Positions 1 to 7,512 of a DNA stretch of 47,592 bases are shown here, piece by piece. The DNA lies in the NCBI GenBank assembly GCA_017651315.1, contig JAGCDE010000041.1, positions 1 through 47,592 on the forward strand, written 5' to 3'. The stretch's first letter is position 1. Each line of letters opens with the position of its first letter. The stretch comes from Bacteroidaceae bacterium (GTDB lineage: Bacteria; Bacteroidota; Bacteroidia; Bacteroidales; Bacteroidaceae). Under the pieces are notes generated by a model, which searched no databases, was not told the origin of the DNA, and was given only the letters and a program-made list of their open reading frames with translations. A program made the position numbers and the translations under genes.

Positions 1-276
1 AGGGATGTCCACCAGTTTCTCAAAGTCATAACAACTCACATCACCCAGGGCATCATATCGGGTCCGGTCAGTTCCGTCAACCTCATTTATTACATTCATA
101 TAATAAAGCCGGTCGGCATCCTTGTGGAAAGTGTCGAATGAATTTTCAAAACGGATCCAGGTAGCGGAAAGGCTAAGGCAGACAAATCCCGCCGTCAGGC
201 CAAGAATGCTGACCGCATTCTGAAGCGCATACTTACGTATGTTCCTAAGAGCTATTGTAACGTAGTGTCTGAACAT
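1..276 (-). CDS. FtsX/MacB-type ABC transporter permease, N-terminal part (runs off the left edge)
   Basis: The first 92 codons are in the window; the rest lies beyond the left edge. Translating the minus strand from the ATG at 274-276 gives a short cytoplasmic start (MFRHYVTIALRNIRK), one hydrophobic segment (about residues 19-40), then a periplasmic stretch with FENSFDTFHKDADRLYYMN. This layout is typical of the MacB periplasmic-core/FtsX permease family common in Bacteroidota, which exports peptides, lipoproteins or antibiotics with a separate ATPase. It lies downstream of two small membrane protein genes on the same strand, with two overlapping hairpins in the gap. The family assignment is fairly secure; the substrate is unknown. 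Confidence 0.75.
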   Translation of the reverse strand, partial: MFRHYVTIALRNIRKYALQNAVSILGLTAGFVCLSLSATWIRFENSFDTFHKDADRLYYMNVINEVDGTDRTRYDALGDVSCYDFEKLVDIP

Positions 277-338
277 AATACAGTTGCTATTTCCAATAAA
301 AATAGCATTATCGTTCACCATCCTCCAAGAAAAAAATG

Positions 339-386
339 AAAAAACGCACTTTTCGGGCCAAAAGTGTCTAATTTTTGGACACTTTT
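339..386 (-). terminator. Two overlapping, mutually exclusive hairpins (terminator or attenuator)
   Basis: Read on the minus strand, AAAAGTGTC (386-378) can pair with GACACTTTT (368-360). The same CACTTTT (366-360) can instead pair with AAAAGTG (353-347), which is followed by a run of six T (344-339). The second hairpin has the form of an intrinsic terminator and the first would prevent it. They sit between the stop codon of the small membrane protein gene and the ABC permease. They may simply be a doubled terminator; the attenuator reading is inference. Confidence 0.6.
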
Positions 387-387
387 T

Positions 388-795
388 TCAGATGCGGGGG
401 GTGCGGATTATGTAGAGTATGCGGGAGATTGTGTAGTCAAACGTGCTCCATAATAGGATGGCGCAGCATTTGGCTACGGGTGAACAGATGTATTTCCAGA
501 TACTTTCCACTGAATTGAAATCTTCCCTGGTTATGATTTCTCCCGACATCATCTTTTCCCAAGCGAAAACCTGATAGTCGCAGTCTGATAAATGGATCTG
601 AATACAATCATACACCTGAACCAATGTCAATGAGAAACATAGAAGTCCGAATACCATTGTCACAGTTCCTATAGAATGTAATTTGGCGGGACACTTTACG
701 GCAACAAATATGATGGCTGCCAGCAGTAATACAAAAGATATTAAAGTAAACGGAGTGGTGGATTGGAATATGTATCCGATATTTGAAATAAACAT
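388..795 (-). CDS. Small membrane protein, paralogue of the upstream 103-aa protein
   Basis: A 135-residue protein with hydrophobic segments near residues 13-35, 40-62 and 108-130 and a polar loop of about 40 residues (63-107). Its second segment aligns weakly with the neighbouring 103-residue protein (SIGTVTMVFGLL against PIGSIALGFCAL), and the C-terminal segment is placed the same way. The two are probably diverged paralogues. I do not recognise a named family with certainty; the shape recalls very small MotA/TolQ/ExbB-like proteins. It is the second gene of a unit starting at 1130 (23-bp gap), divergent from a LytTR regulator. By analogy with LytTR regulatory systems, in which a membrane protein restrains the regulator, it could be a partner of that regulator; this is inference. 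Confidence 0.7.
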   Translation of the reverse strand: MFISNIGYIFQSTTPFTLISFVLLLAAIIFVAVKCPAKLHSIGTVTMVFGLLCFSLTLVQVYDCIQIHLSDCDYQVFAWEKMMSGEIITREDFNSVESIWKYICSPVAKCCAILLWSTFDYTISRILYIIRTPRI

Positions 796-818
796 AGCGC
801 TTACGTTTTAATTGTTTG

Positions 819-1130
819 TTAATGACCGGGTTTCTGAATGAAACTGATAACGTGTGACACAAAGTAGATTAACAATCCGTACACTATAAACCAGTTCCAG
901 GTCTTGAGACCTCCTATCATGACAGCGGGACTTATTTCTGATGCTTTATCGATAACGGCCAGACCCAGAAAGAAACCGAATAAATAGGATAGGGCGCAGA
1001 ACCCTAAAGCGATTGAGCCGATGGGACGGACCCAGCGGGGGGCTTTCCAGGCGCTGAGGAATATCAGCACCAGCAGAATTGTAAGGATGGCCAAAGCGGC
1101 TCCCGGCAGTTGTAAGATGATTTGTTGCAT
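819..1130 (-). CDS. Small three-segment membrane protein (MotA/TolQ/ExbB-like)
   Basis: A 103-residue membrane protein with hydrophobic stretches near residues 8-27, 37-58 and 78-96. The segment ISPAVMIGGLKTWNWFIVYGLL resembles the last helices of MotA/TolQ/ExbB proton-channel proteins, which often read 'isPal.aGgi..al..t.yGl'. The protein is far shorter than a true ExbB and no ExbD partner is present, so channel activity is doubtful. The ATG at 1128-1130 follows a minus-strand -7 box TAACTTTG at 1163-1156. Upstream of that box lies the four-copy repeat array shared with the divergent LytTR gene, so this operon is the likely target of that regulator. Confidence 0.7.
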   Translation of the reverse strand: MQQIILQLPGAALAILTILLVLIFLSAWKAPRWVRPIGSIALGFCALSYLFGFFLGLAVIDKASEISPAVMIGGLKTWNWFIVYGLLIYFVSHVISFIQKPGH

Positions 1131-1155
1131 AGCGTTTGTTGTTTAATGTTTGATG

Positions 1156-1163
1156 CAAAGTTA
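1156..1163 (-). promoter_or_regulatory. -7 box of the small membrane protein operon
   Basis: On the minus strand this reads TAACTTTG, matching the Bacteroidota -7 consensus TAnnTTTG, 25 bp before the ATG at 1130. The first operator-like repeat begins about 18 bp upstream, in the -33 region. Confidence 0.6.
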
Positions 1164-1180
1164 GCGGTCGATAAAGAAAC

Positions 1181-1269
1181 GTTCCCCATGTTTTGCCCTT
1201 CAAATCCCAACGATTGGTTTTGTAGCCGGTGTCAAATCCCATGTTTCGGCCCCAAATCCCAAATGTCGG
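1181..1269. promoter_or_regulatory. Four phased direct repeats, probable LytTR operator array
   Basis: Four copies of a motif close to aaatCCCAtgttTcGG have their CCCA cores at 1185, 1206, 1238 and 1258. Spacings are 21, 32 and 20 bp, near two, three and two helical turns, so all copies face the same side of the DNA. Known LytTR proteins bind pairs of short direct repeats about 21 bp apart, so the layout fits two adjacent sites. The array lies just upstream of the minus-strand -7 box (1156-1163) and about 45 bp upstream of a weak plus-strand -7-like sequence (TATCTTCG, 1313-1320). No other copies were noticed in the window. Confidence 0.6.
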
Positions 1270-1328
1270 GCATTTCATCGGTGTTTTGCTGGGATTATCG
1301 GTAGTGTTTTCATATCTTCGTAAGCGAT

Positions 1329-2066
1329 ATGAGAACGCTTGTTACCATACTCTATTGGATGCTGTCGGTGGTGATAGCTGCGCTTGTTGTTTCCAGTGCA
1401 GGCTACGATTTCCCTGAGGCTATCCTTATGGGCACAATGTTCCTGCCGGGTGCGCTTGCGGCCAAGTATCTGTTCCCAAAAGTCTCATTCAAGAAACGCA
1501 GTGAAGGAATCCTTAATGTCATCTACATAGTGCTGGCTATCCTGGTCCTTGAGTATCTGCTCATTTACGCAACAAACATATTTATCCATAATCAGCGTAT
1601 GGGATGGAGTGGAAATGATTATTATCGGAATCATTATAATATGCCATCTCCGGGGATTATCGTCAATCCTGTATTCATATCGATTCTGGTTTCAATCCTT
1701 GCCATAGGCGGCTCCCTGATAGACCGTTGGCTCACCGTCAAGCATCCGGAGATAGAGACTCCCGTCACATTCTGCTCCATGCGCAAGAAAGTCACGCTGC
1801 TCCCCAGCGAGATAGTCTATGTGGAATCATGTGACACCGAAGTCATTGTCCATGCGTCCGATGGCCGGGCCCTGCATAACCGCACCCCAATCTCCCAATG
1901 GGAGGCGTTGCTGGGCCCCGGATTCGTCCGCATTCATCGGGCCTTCCTTGTAAACAGCAGGTACGCCAAACCGGTATCTCAGGACACAGTATCAGTGGCC
2001 GATACCAGACTCCCCGTCTCCCGCAAATACCAGTCTCAGATAAAAGACCTTATTCCAAACAGTTGA
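1329..2066 (+). CDS. Membrane-anchored LytTR-family transcriptional regulator
   Basis: A 245-residue protein with four predicted membrane segments (about residues 7-24, 30-48, 62-88 and 113-135) and a cytoplasmic C-terminal LytTR DNA-binding domain (about 145-240). The latter is recognised from the KKVTLLPSEIVYVESCDTEVIVH start, the FVRIHRAFLVN core and the PVSRKYQSQI end. There is no receiver or histidine kinase domain, so signals must be sensed in the membrane or through a partner. It is divergent from the two small membrane protein genes, with a repeat array between them. Regulation of both units by this protein is the likely arrangement. Its target and ligand are unknown. Confidence 0.9.
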   Translation: MRTLVTILYWMLSVVIAALVVSSAGYDFPEAILMGTMFLPGALAAKYLFPKVSFKKRSEGILNVIYIVLAILVLEYLLIYATNIFIHNQRMGWSGNDYYRNHYNMPSPGIIVNPVFISILVSILAIGGSLIDRWLTVKHPEIETPVTFCSMRKKVTLLPSEIVYVESCDTEVIVHASDGRALHNRTPISQWEALLGPGFVRIHRAFLVNSRYAKPVSQDTVSVADTRLPVSRKYQSQIKDLIPNS

Positions 2067-2069
2067 AAA

Positions 2070-2318
2070 ATGAAGCAGGAACCGTTTACGGAGTACGGGG
2101 CCGATATCCACTTCTGGTATGGCACCAAAGAGGCGTTTGTGGCCAAACCGCAGGCGGAGCATCTGCTCAAGTTGTGCCCATCGGCCCATGTTGAGGTGTT
2201 CAAGGGAATGAATCACGGCCAGATGCTGGTGGATCATCCTGATGAGGTCAGCCGCCGCATTATTCTGACGCAAAGCAGAAACGAAGTTTCGGGAAACGAC
2301 CTCAATGCATCATTTTGA
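2070..2318 (+). pseudogene. C-terminal fragment of an alpha/beta hydrolase
   Basis: An 82-codon frame begins three bases after the LytTR stop codon. Its product reads like the last third of an alpha/beta hydrolase: IHFWYGTKEAFV is the strand that usually carries the acid region, and FKGMNHGQMLVDHPDEV carries the catalytic histidine loop. The nucleophile elbow and the first roughly 150-180 residues are missing, so it cannot be an active hydrolase. The last 17 bases overlap the 3' end of the convergent GH3 gene. The close spacing would allow coupled translation with the regulator, but a decayed remnant is the simpler reading. Confidence 0.55.
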
Positions 2319-3495
2319 GTTTAAGGATACGGCGTACGCTCTGGTTGATGCGCTCCTCGGTGAGTGTTCCGTTATTGACGGCTGCAATGACAGCATCAAA
2401 CGCTTCCACAAAGTTCTGTGGACCAAGAACGATGTCCACACCGGCCTGGATGCAACCCACAGCGGCCTCCGCATTGCTGTACTGCTGGGTGATGGCACCC
2501 ATCTCCATCGCATCGGTTATGATAATGTTTTGATAACCAAGCTCTGTGCGTAGCTTATCCTTCAGGATGACCGATGACATCGTAGATGGAATGTCAGACC
2601 CGATAACATTGGGTGCAGCAATATGGGCGGTCATAATGAGCTGGCAGCCCCATTTGATGCCTGCATTGAATGTAATCATTTCACAATTAAGCATTTCGGC
2701 CCATGTCTTCAGCGAACTGGCATAGCCATAATGCGTGTCGGCTTTGGTGTCGCCGTGTCCGGGAAAATGCTTCATGCAACCCGTGATACCGGCATCTTTC
2801 AACCCCTGCAGGTAATTTGTAACCATCGGAGCGGCCACAGCGGGATCTTCGCTGAATGCGCGGGCACCTATTACGATATTCTCAGGATTGGTATTCACAT
2901 CGGCCACAGGTGCAAAGTCTATGTCAAAACCGTAGCGCTTAAGGTAAGTGCCGATGGTGTTACCGCACTCGTAAGCATTGGCAGGATTACCTGTATTGCC
3001 AATTGAATTCATTGATTCATAGGTCTTAACGTTAAAATTACTGTTGTTCCCGATACGGGCCACACGGCCGCCCTCCTCATCGATGCAGAGCAGGGGAGAG
3101 CCTTTCAGAGCCCTTATCTGCTGTATGAACTGCGCCAACTGAGTCTCGTCCTCAATGTTGTGCGCATACAGTATGATGCCGCCTACGGGGTAATCCTCAT
3201 TCACAGCCCGCATCGTAGCATTCACAGCCTGTAATCTGATATCGGTAAGTTTGACTGTACTGGCATCGATTCCACCCGACTGATTGAAATGTATGGTGGT
3301 GTCCAGGCACTCCGGCCGTACGTAGAACATCTGTCCCACCTTCTCGCGCAGAGTCATTTGCCGCAGCTGTTCGTCAATGGCGTCGGCGGGAGTTTCATTA
3401 GAGTCATCATCATCGTTTGAACACGATGTCAGGACAGAAATGCCGCAAAACGTCAGTATGGCGGCAAGCATCCACAGTTTAAGTTGTTTCATCAT
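2302..3495 (-). CDS. GH3 beta-N-acetylhexosaminidase/beta-glucosidase-like lipoprotein (NagZ-type)
   Basis: A 397-residue secreted lipoprotein: the signal peptide ends at LTSC (Cys25) and is followed by an Asp-rich linker. The catalytic part is a single GH3 (beta/alpha)8 domain. It has IDEEGGRVARI (139-149), the NagZ signature KHFPGHGDT (243-251) with the downstream Asp/His of the acid-base loop (DTH, about 254-256), and the nucleophile Asp329 in ITDAMEMGAI. The lack of the second GH3 domain and the KHFPGHG loop point to the NagZ subgroup, which releases N-acetylglucosamine from muropeptides or chitin-type sugars. As an exported lipoprotein it may act on periplasmic or surface glycans. Substrate is inferred from the family. 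Confidence 0.9.
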   Translation of the reverse strand: MMKQLKLWMLAAILTFCGISVLTSCSNDDDDSNETPADAIDEQLRQMTLREKVGQMFYVRPECLDTTIHFNQSGGIDASTVKLTDIRLQAVNATMRAVNEDYPVGGIILYAHNIEDETQLAQFIQQIRALKGSPLLCIDEEGGRVARIGNNSNFNVKTYESMNSIGNTGNPANAYECGNTIGTYLKRYGFDIDFAPVADVNTNPENIVIGARAFSEDPAVAAPMVTNYLQGLKDAGITGCMKHFPGHGDTKADTHYGYASSLKTWAEMLNCEMITFNAGIKWGCQLIMTAHIAAPNVIGSDIPSTMSSVILKDKLRTELGYQNIIITDAMEMGAITQQYSNAEAAVGCIQAGVDIVLGPQNFVEAFDAVIAAVNNGTLTEERINQSVRRILKLKMMH

Positions 3496-3550
3496 TGTTT
3501 AACTTTTTAAACGACGCAAGACCGAAATGACTCCATTGAGTCGTCCTTCT

Positions 3551-3572
3551 TATCTTTGCAGATACAAAGATA
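3551..3572. promoter_or_regulatory. Divergent pair of -7 boxes forming an inverted repeat
   Basis: TATCTTTG (3551-3558, plus strand) and CAAAGATA (3565-3572, the same box on the minus strand) are perfect inverted copies with 6 bp between them. The minus-strand box would serve the GH3 gene starting at 3495. The plus-strand box would start a transcript towards a 42-codon frame at 3579 and the convergent radical SAM gene. Confidence 0.5.
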
Positions 3573-3578
3573 CAGCTT

Positions 3579-3707
3579 ATGTTTGATGTAACACCCAAGG
3601 GTTGTCCCCAATTCCCCTCAAACTCCATCCGGGCCGATATGCCATCAGTCTTCTCTTATCACCTCTCCCGTATGGGTGAGGAAATGTGGCTCCTGTTTCT
3701 TTCATAA
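3579..3707 (+). CDS. Possible 42-aa ORF of unknown function
   Basis: An open frame of 42 codons (MFDVTPKGCPQF...LLFLS) starts 20 bp after a good plus-strand -7 box at 3551-3558 and ends just inside the 3' end of the convergent radical SAM gene. It has no recognisable domain or signal peptide and may be a chance frame. The promoter is the only supporting evidence. Confidence 0.2.
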   Translation: MFDVTPKGCPQFPSNSIRADMPSVFSYHLSRMGEEMWLLFLS

Positions 3708-4592
3708 AATACTGTTGAAGGCGTGGGGTTTGATGCCCCAGGCGGGGGCAAGGAGCAGGGATTGGGGAGTCTCGGAGACAAAGCGGTCGTAACAGAGGTC
3801 CTGTCGGGCTCTCTTGATGAAGGCCGATACGACTGCGGCGTACTCCTGGGGCGTATTGAACAGTCTGATGCTTGAGGGATCCTGCTCATACATGCGTGCC
3901 AGGGCTGTGCCTTTTACCACCTGCAGCTGATGCAGTTTGAGTGTCTTGATGGGCAGGGCCGATACGCGGTCGGCGTGTGTCATCCAGTCCTGCTCGGTTT
4001 CTCCCGGCAGTCCGAGAATCAGATGTGCTCCGGTATCTATTCCGCGCTTATTGAGGTCGTTGATGCAATCCGTAGCACATTGGTAGGTGTGGTGGCGGTT
4101 GATGAGTATGAGCGTACGGTCCAGAGTGGATTCAACACCTATTTCTACCAGCAGGTGAGGGTGTCCGGGCGGTGCTTTCCGGCCAAATCTCAGTTCAAAC
4201 CAATCGGCCAGGTCCGGCTTGATGCAGTCGGGCCGGGTGGCTATCACCAGTCCTTTCACCCCGGGATAACTCAGAGCCTCTTCATAGAGTTCAATCAGCC
4301 GGTCCGTCGGTCCGTATGTATTGGTAAAGGATTGGAAATAAGCCAGGTATCCAAAACATGAACCTTTGCGGCTGTTGAACCTGATGCCTTTTTCAAGTTG
4401 TGCCGTGATGCTGCCTGTAATATCGGACGCAGCATAGGAGGGGTTGAACGACAGGTTGTTGCAATAGATGCAACCGTCACGGCCTATGCTTCCGTCGCGG
4501 TTAGGACAGCCCAAACCCGCATTGACCGCAACCTTTATTACCCTGCCCGGAAAGACTCCGCTCAGGTAATCGTTCATCGTCCTGTACTTCAT
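3702..4592 (-). CDS. TIGR01212/YhcC-family radical SAM protein
   Basis: About 296 residues from the ATG at 4590-4592 (MKYRTMNDYL). The frame can be extended to a TTG at 4607 or an ATG at 4601, but the family normally starts at this motif. The 4Fe-4S cluster cysteines have the YhcC spacing C-x11-C-x2-C (Cys29, Cys41, Cys44, in CPNRDGSIGRDGCIYC). A TIM-barrel core follows, with VEIGVES and THLILGLPGETEQDW (SAM-binding strands), then a HQLQVVKGT segment. The family is conserved, cytoplasmic and poorly characterised; some members are linked to tRNA or translation. The short C-terminus ends at FNSIL. It is upstream of nothing obvious and 134 bp from the GH2 gene on the same strand. Confidence 0.9.
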   Translation of the reverse strand: MKYRTMNDYLSGVFPGRVIKVAVNAGLGCPNRDGSIGRDGCIYCNNLSFNPSYAASDITGSITAQLEKGIRFNSRKGSCFGYLAYFQSFTNTYGPTDRLIELYEEALSYPGVKGLVIATRPDCIKPDLADWFELRFGRKAPPGHPHLLVEIGVESTLDRTLILINRHHTYQCATDCINDLNKRGIDTGAHLILGLPGETEQDWMTHADRVSALPIKTLKLHQLQVVKGTALARMYEQDPSSIRLFNTPQEYAAVVSAFIKRARQDLCYDRFVSETPQSLLLAPAWGIKPHAFNSIL

Positions 4593-4611
4593 ATTTCGCA
4601 TACGCAAACTT

Positions 4612-4642
4612 AGAATCTGATTAAATTTATGGAACAGATTCT
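4612..4642. repeat. Short inverted repeat sharing the ends of the MITE-like element
   Basis: AGAATCTG (4612-4619) and CAGATTCT (4635-4642) are perfect inverted copies around a 15-bp loop. The eight bases match the outer ends of the 20-bp inverted repeats at 9962-10010 and 26626-26789, and the loop ends in atggaa as they do. It may be a strongly shortened copy of that element. Confidence 0.4.
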
Positions 4643-4725
4643 TACTCCATCGGCACTGCCATTGAATTCTACCGCTTGGGGTATGAAATGAAGAAACTAT
4701 TGCAATAAGGACAATCCCTAATTCA

Positions 4726-7374
4726 TTATTTCACCGTAATAGGAATGGAGGCGGTCTTGAGGCCCTTGCCCTGGACTTTCAGGGTGGCTGTGCCGCTTTC
4801 CGGGATTGACTTGGCTTCAACCACTACCACCAGCTTGCCGTGAAATGCCTTCATTGTAGGTTGGGTGAATGTCTCAATGGAGGTGGCGTCGCCGTTGCAG
4901 GCGGAATTGAATCTGGCGGCACCGCTCACACTGAAAGTGAGCTGATTGTCTGCATCGGGACACAGGTTGCCATCCTTATCCACAACTGATACTGTTACGA
5001 ATGCCAGATCAGGTGAATCGGTAGGATAGCCGTCCTTGACAGGGGTGGCGGTAAGCTCATTCCTGTCGGCCTCCAGTACAAGATGGTGGGGCTTTCCGGC
5101 AGTCCTTATGACCTGTTCTTCGACCGGGTTCCCGTTTTGGTCATAAGCCACGACCTTTATTTCGCCCGGTTCATACTTGACATCCATCCAGCGCAGGCGG
5201 TACCGGTCCAGACGGTTCTTGCCTTCTGGTGCATCGGGATCGGCGAATTTTGACATATCACCCCAGGGCATGCGGGCATCGATGCGGTTTTCGCGATAGT
5301 CATCCAGCGACATGTCTATGTGACGGCGGCGGCCCTGTGACTTGCCGTTGACAAACAGCTCAGCCTCAGGATATGTGGTATAGCAGAAGACAGGAGTTTC
5401 CAGACCTTCACGTCCGGGGAATGTCCAATGGGGGAGTACGTGGAGGGTCTTCTCCTGCGGAGCCCAATGCACACGATACAGATATGCGCGGTCTTTGGGC
5501 AGTCCGGCCAGGTCATAAATGCCGAAATAACTGCTTCGGGAGGGCCAATACTCATCGTATGGGGTGGGCTCACCCAGATAGTCGAATCCTGTCCAGACAA
5601 ACTCGCCGGTTACCCATGGTGCCTTGTCCTGCCATATCCAGTCATCATCGGGAAGGTTGCTCCAGATGCAACTCTCCAGGTCATAACTGGAAATCTGACC
5701 GTCATCATAGGCATCGCCGTGATTCTCCTGGACAGGGAACTTATATACGCCACGGCTTGAGATTGTGGATGCGGTCTCAGTGCCCAGTACCAGTCCGCTG
5801 GGCGAATTCTCATGCCCCTTGTCATAGACATGCAGGCGGTAGTTGTAACCCGGTACATCTGTAGCCTGGAACACTCCCGATGCAATGCACTGGTCACCGC
5901 GGTCCAGTCCCTGAGTGCAGGGGCGGGTGCCGTCAAGCGAATGGATCAGGTCCTGGATAAGGCGGGTGTATTTCAATCCCACGCTGCTGCCCTGGTCCGG
6001 AATCTCATTGCCTATGCTCCACATCACGATACTTGGATGATTGCGGTTTACCACAACAAGGTTCTCCACATCGCGCTGCCACCACGGACGGCCGTCGGCA
6101 TTGGGTGACTGGTCATCGACCTTCTCGAAAAAGAGTGAGTAGCCGTTCTTGCACTTGGCGCTTACCCACATGTCAAATGATTCGGCCATGACAAGCATAC
6201 CCATCTCGTCACAGATATCCATCTGCCAGGGTGCCGGTATGTTATGCGATGTGCGGATGGCATTGCAGCCAATCTCTTTGAGGAGTCTCACCTGACGGCG
6301 GAAAGCGGCTTTGTTGAACGCTGTGCCTACGGGGCCCAGATCGTGGTGCAGGCATACGCCGCGGAACTTTGTGAGCTTGCCGTTCAGACGGAATCCGTCA
6401 CCGCCGTAACTGATGCTCCTTATTCCTATGTTGGTATGCTGTACATCAACCGTTTTGCCATTGGCCAGTATTCTGGTTTCAAGCGAGTAGAGTACCGGAT
6501 TCTCAGGTGACCAGAGCTTGGGATTGTTCACCTCAAGTACCTGAATGGTCTCGTCACCCGAAAGGGATGCTTCGGTACGGGCCACCTCCACGCCGTCTGA
6601 TAACAGAGAGTGCTGCACCCTGATATTACTGCTGTTAGCAGTACGCAATGGGGTGCTGACGGTAATTCTGGCCGATTGGGCCTGAGTGCCGTCGGCATTG
6701 ATACCCTTTATGCCGGTTGTCCTGGCAAAAATCCCGAATGTCTTGACCGCCACATCCTGTGACAGCGCCAGCCTGACGGGACGATACAGACCTGCACCGG
6801 GATACCAGCGGTTGGATTCCTCCCTGTTGAGCAGGTGTACTGCCAATGAGTACTCACCCTGCACTATCTTGCCGTCCTGATGAGGCAGAAATGGTGTTAT
6901 GTCAAGTGAGAATGTGGTATAGCCGTATGCCCAGAATCCAACTTTCTGACCCTCTATATAGACTGTGGGCTCAGACATGGCACCGTCAAATATCAGTTCG
7001 GCATGACTGAAACCGTCCGGGATGACTATTCTGTTCCTGTACCAGCCCTGGCCAATCCAGGGCAATGATCCGGTACGTCCGGTTTTCTCGGTTGCAGTGC
7101 GCTCTCCGTTCTGGAATATGGCAACTACCTGTTTGTCAATATCCTTGTCAAAGGGACCGCTTATTGCCCAGTCATGCGGAATTGTTACATCCTGCCATTT
7201 TGAATCGTCAAAACCGGGCTGTTGGGCACCTTCATGATTGCCTTTCTCAAACTTCCAACCGCCAAGCAGAAGCCGCTCCTCACTCTGGGCAAGCAACGAC
7301 GCGGTAGTTAGCACCATTATTGATTGAAACAGCAGGATTCTCCTTAGGACTGACAGTACAGGATTATTGCTCAT
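4726..7374 (-). CDS. Glycoside hydrolase family 2 beta-galactosidase-type enzyme, secreted
   Basis: An 882-residue protein with a signal peptide (cleavage near ASLLAQ, residue 30). Domains in order: sugar-binding jelly roll (about 35-215), Ig-like GH2 domain (220-325), TIM barrel (330-620) and C-terminal domains with DUF4982-like and Ig/Big-like features (about 640-882). The barrel shows the GH2 start FRGVCLHHDLGPVG, RTSHNIP and the acid/base Glu457 in MWSIGNEIPDQG; the probable nucleophile is Glu533 in LGTETAS. WVTGEFVWTGFDYLGEPTPY is the usual barrel end. This architecture is common in Bacteroidota beta-galactosidases acting on pectic, arabinogalactan or host glycans; exact substrate is unknown. 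A minus-strand -7 box TACTTTTG lies at 7402-7395. Confidence 0.9.
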   Translation of the reverse strand: MSNNPVLSVLRRILLFQSIMVLTTASLLAQSEERLLLGGWKFEKGNHEGAQQPGFDDSKWQDVTIPHDWAISGPFDKDIDKQVVAIFQNGERTATEKTGRTGSLPWIGQGWYRNRIVIPDGFSHAELIFDGAMSEPTVYIEGQKVGFWAYGYTTFSLDITPFLPHQDGKIVQGEYSLAVHLLNREESNRWYPGAGLYRPVRLALSQDVAVKTFGIFARTTGIKGINADGTQAQSARITVSTPLRTANSSNIRVQHSLLSDGVEVARTEASLSGDETIQVLEVNNPKLWSPENPVLYSLETRILANGKTVDVQHTNIGIRSISYGGDGFRLNGKLTKFRGVCLHHDLGPVGTAFNKAAFRRQVRLLKEIGCNAIRTSHNIPAPWQMDICDEMGMLVMAESFDMWVSAKCKNGYSLFFEKVDDQSPNADGRPWWQRDVENLVVVNRNHPSIVMWSIGNEIPDQGSSVGLKYTRLIQDLIHSLDGTRPCTQGLDRGDQCIASGVFQATDVPGYNYRLHVYDKGHENSPSGLVLGTETASTISSRGVYKFPVQENHGDAYDDGQISSYDLESCIWSNLPDDDWIWQDKAPWVTGEFVWTGFDYLGEPTPYDEYWPSRSSYFGIYDLAGLPKDRAYLYRVHWAPQEKTLHVLPHWTFPGREGLETPVFCYTTYPEAELFVNGKSQGRRRHIDMSLDDYRENRIDARMPWGDMSKFADPDAPEGKNRLDRYRLRWMDVKYEPGEIKVVAYDQNGNPVEEQVIRTAGKPHHLVLEADRNELTATPVKDGYPTDSPDLAFVTVSVVDKDGNLCPDADNQLTFSVSGAARFNSACNGDATSIETFTQPTMKAFHGKLVVVVEAKSIPESGTATLKVQGKGLKTASIPITVK

Positions 7375-7394
7375 AAATCATTTTTTTTATTTGG

Positions 7395-7402
7395 CAAAAG
7401 TA
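7395..7402 (-). promoter_or_regulatory. -7 box of the GH2 gene
   Basis: Reads TACTTTTG on the minus strand, matching TAnnTTTG, 20 bp upstream of the GH2 ATG at 7374. Confidence 0.5.
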
Positions 7403-7486
7403 CAAAAAAGAGTTCCCTTTTGTATCTTTCCTCTATATAAAGTGGTGATTTATATCTGGCGGGTGTAAAAATGGCAGAATTTTATG

Positions 7487-7494
7487 TAAGTTTG
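7487..7494 (+). promoter_or_regulatory. -7 box of the GH54 gene
   Basis: TAAGTTTG matches TAnnTTTG and lies 18 bp before the ATG at 7513, giving a leader of only about 14 bases. Confidence 0.5.
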
Positions 7495-7512
7495 TAGCAA
7501 ATACAACCAGAT

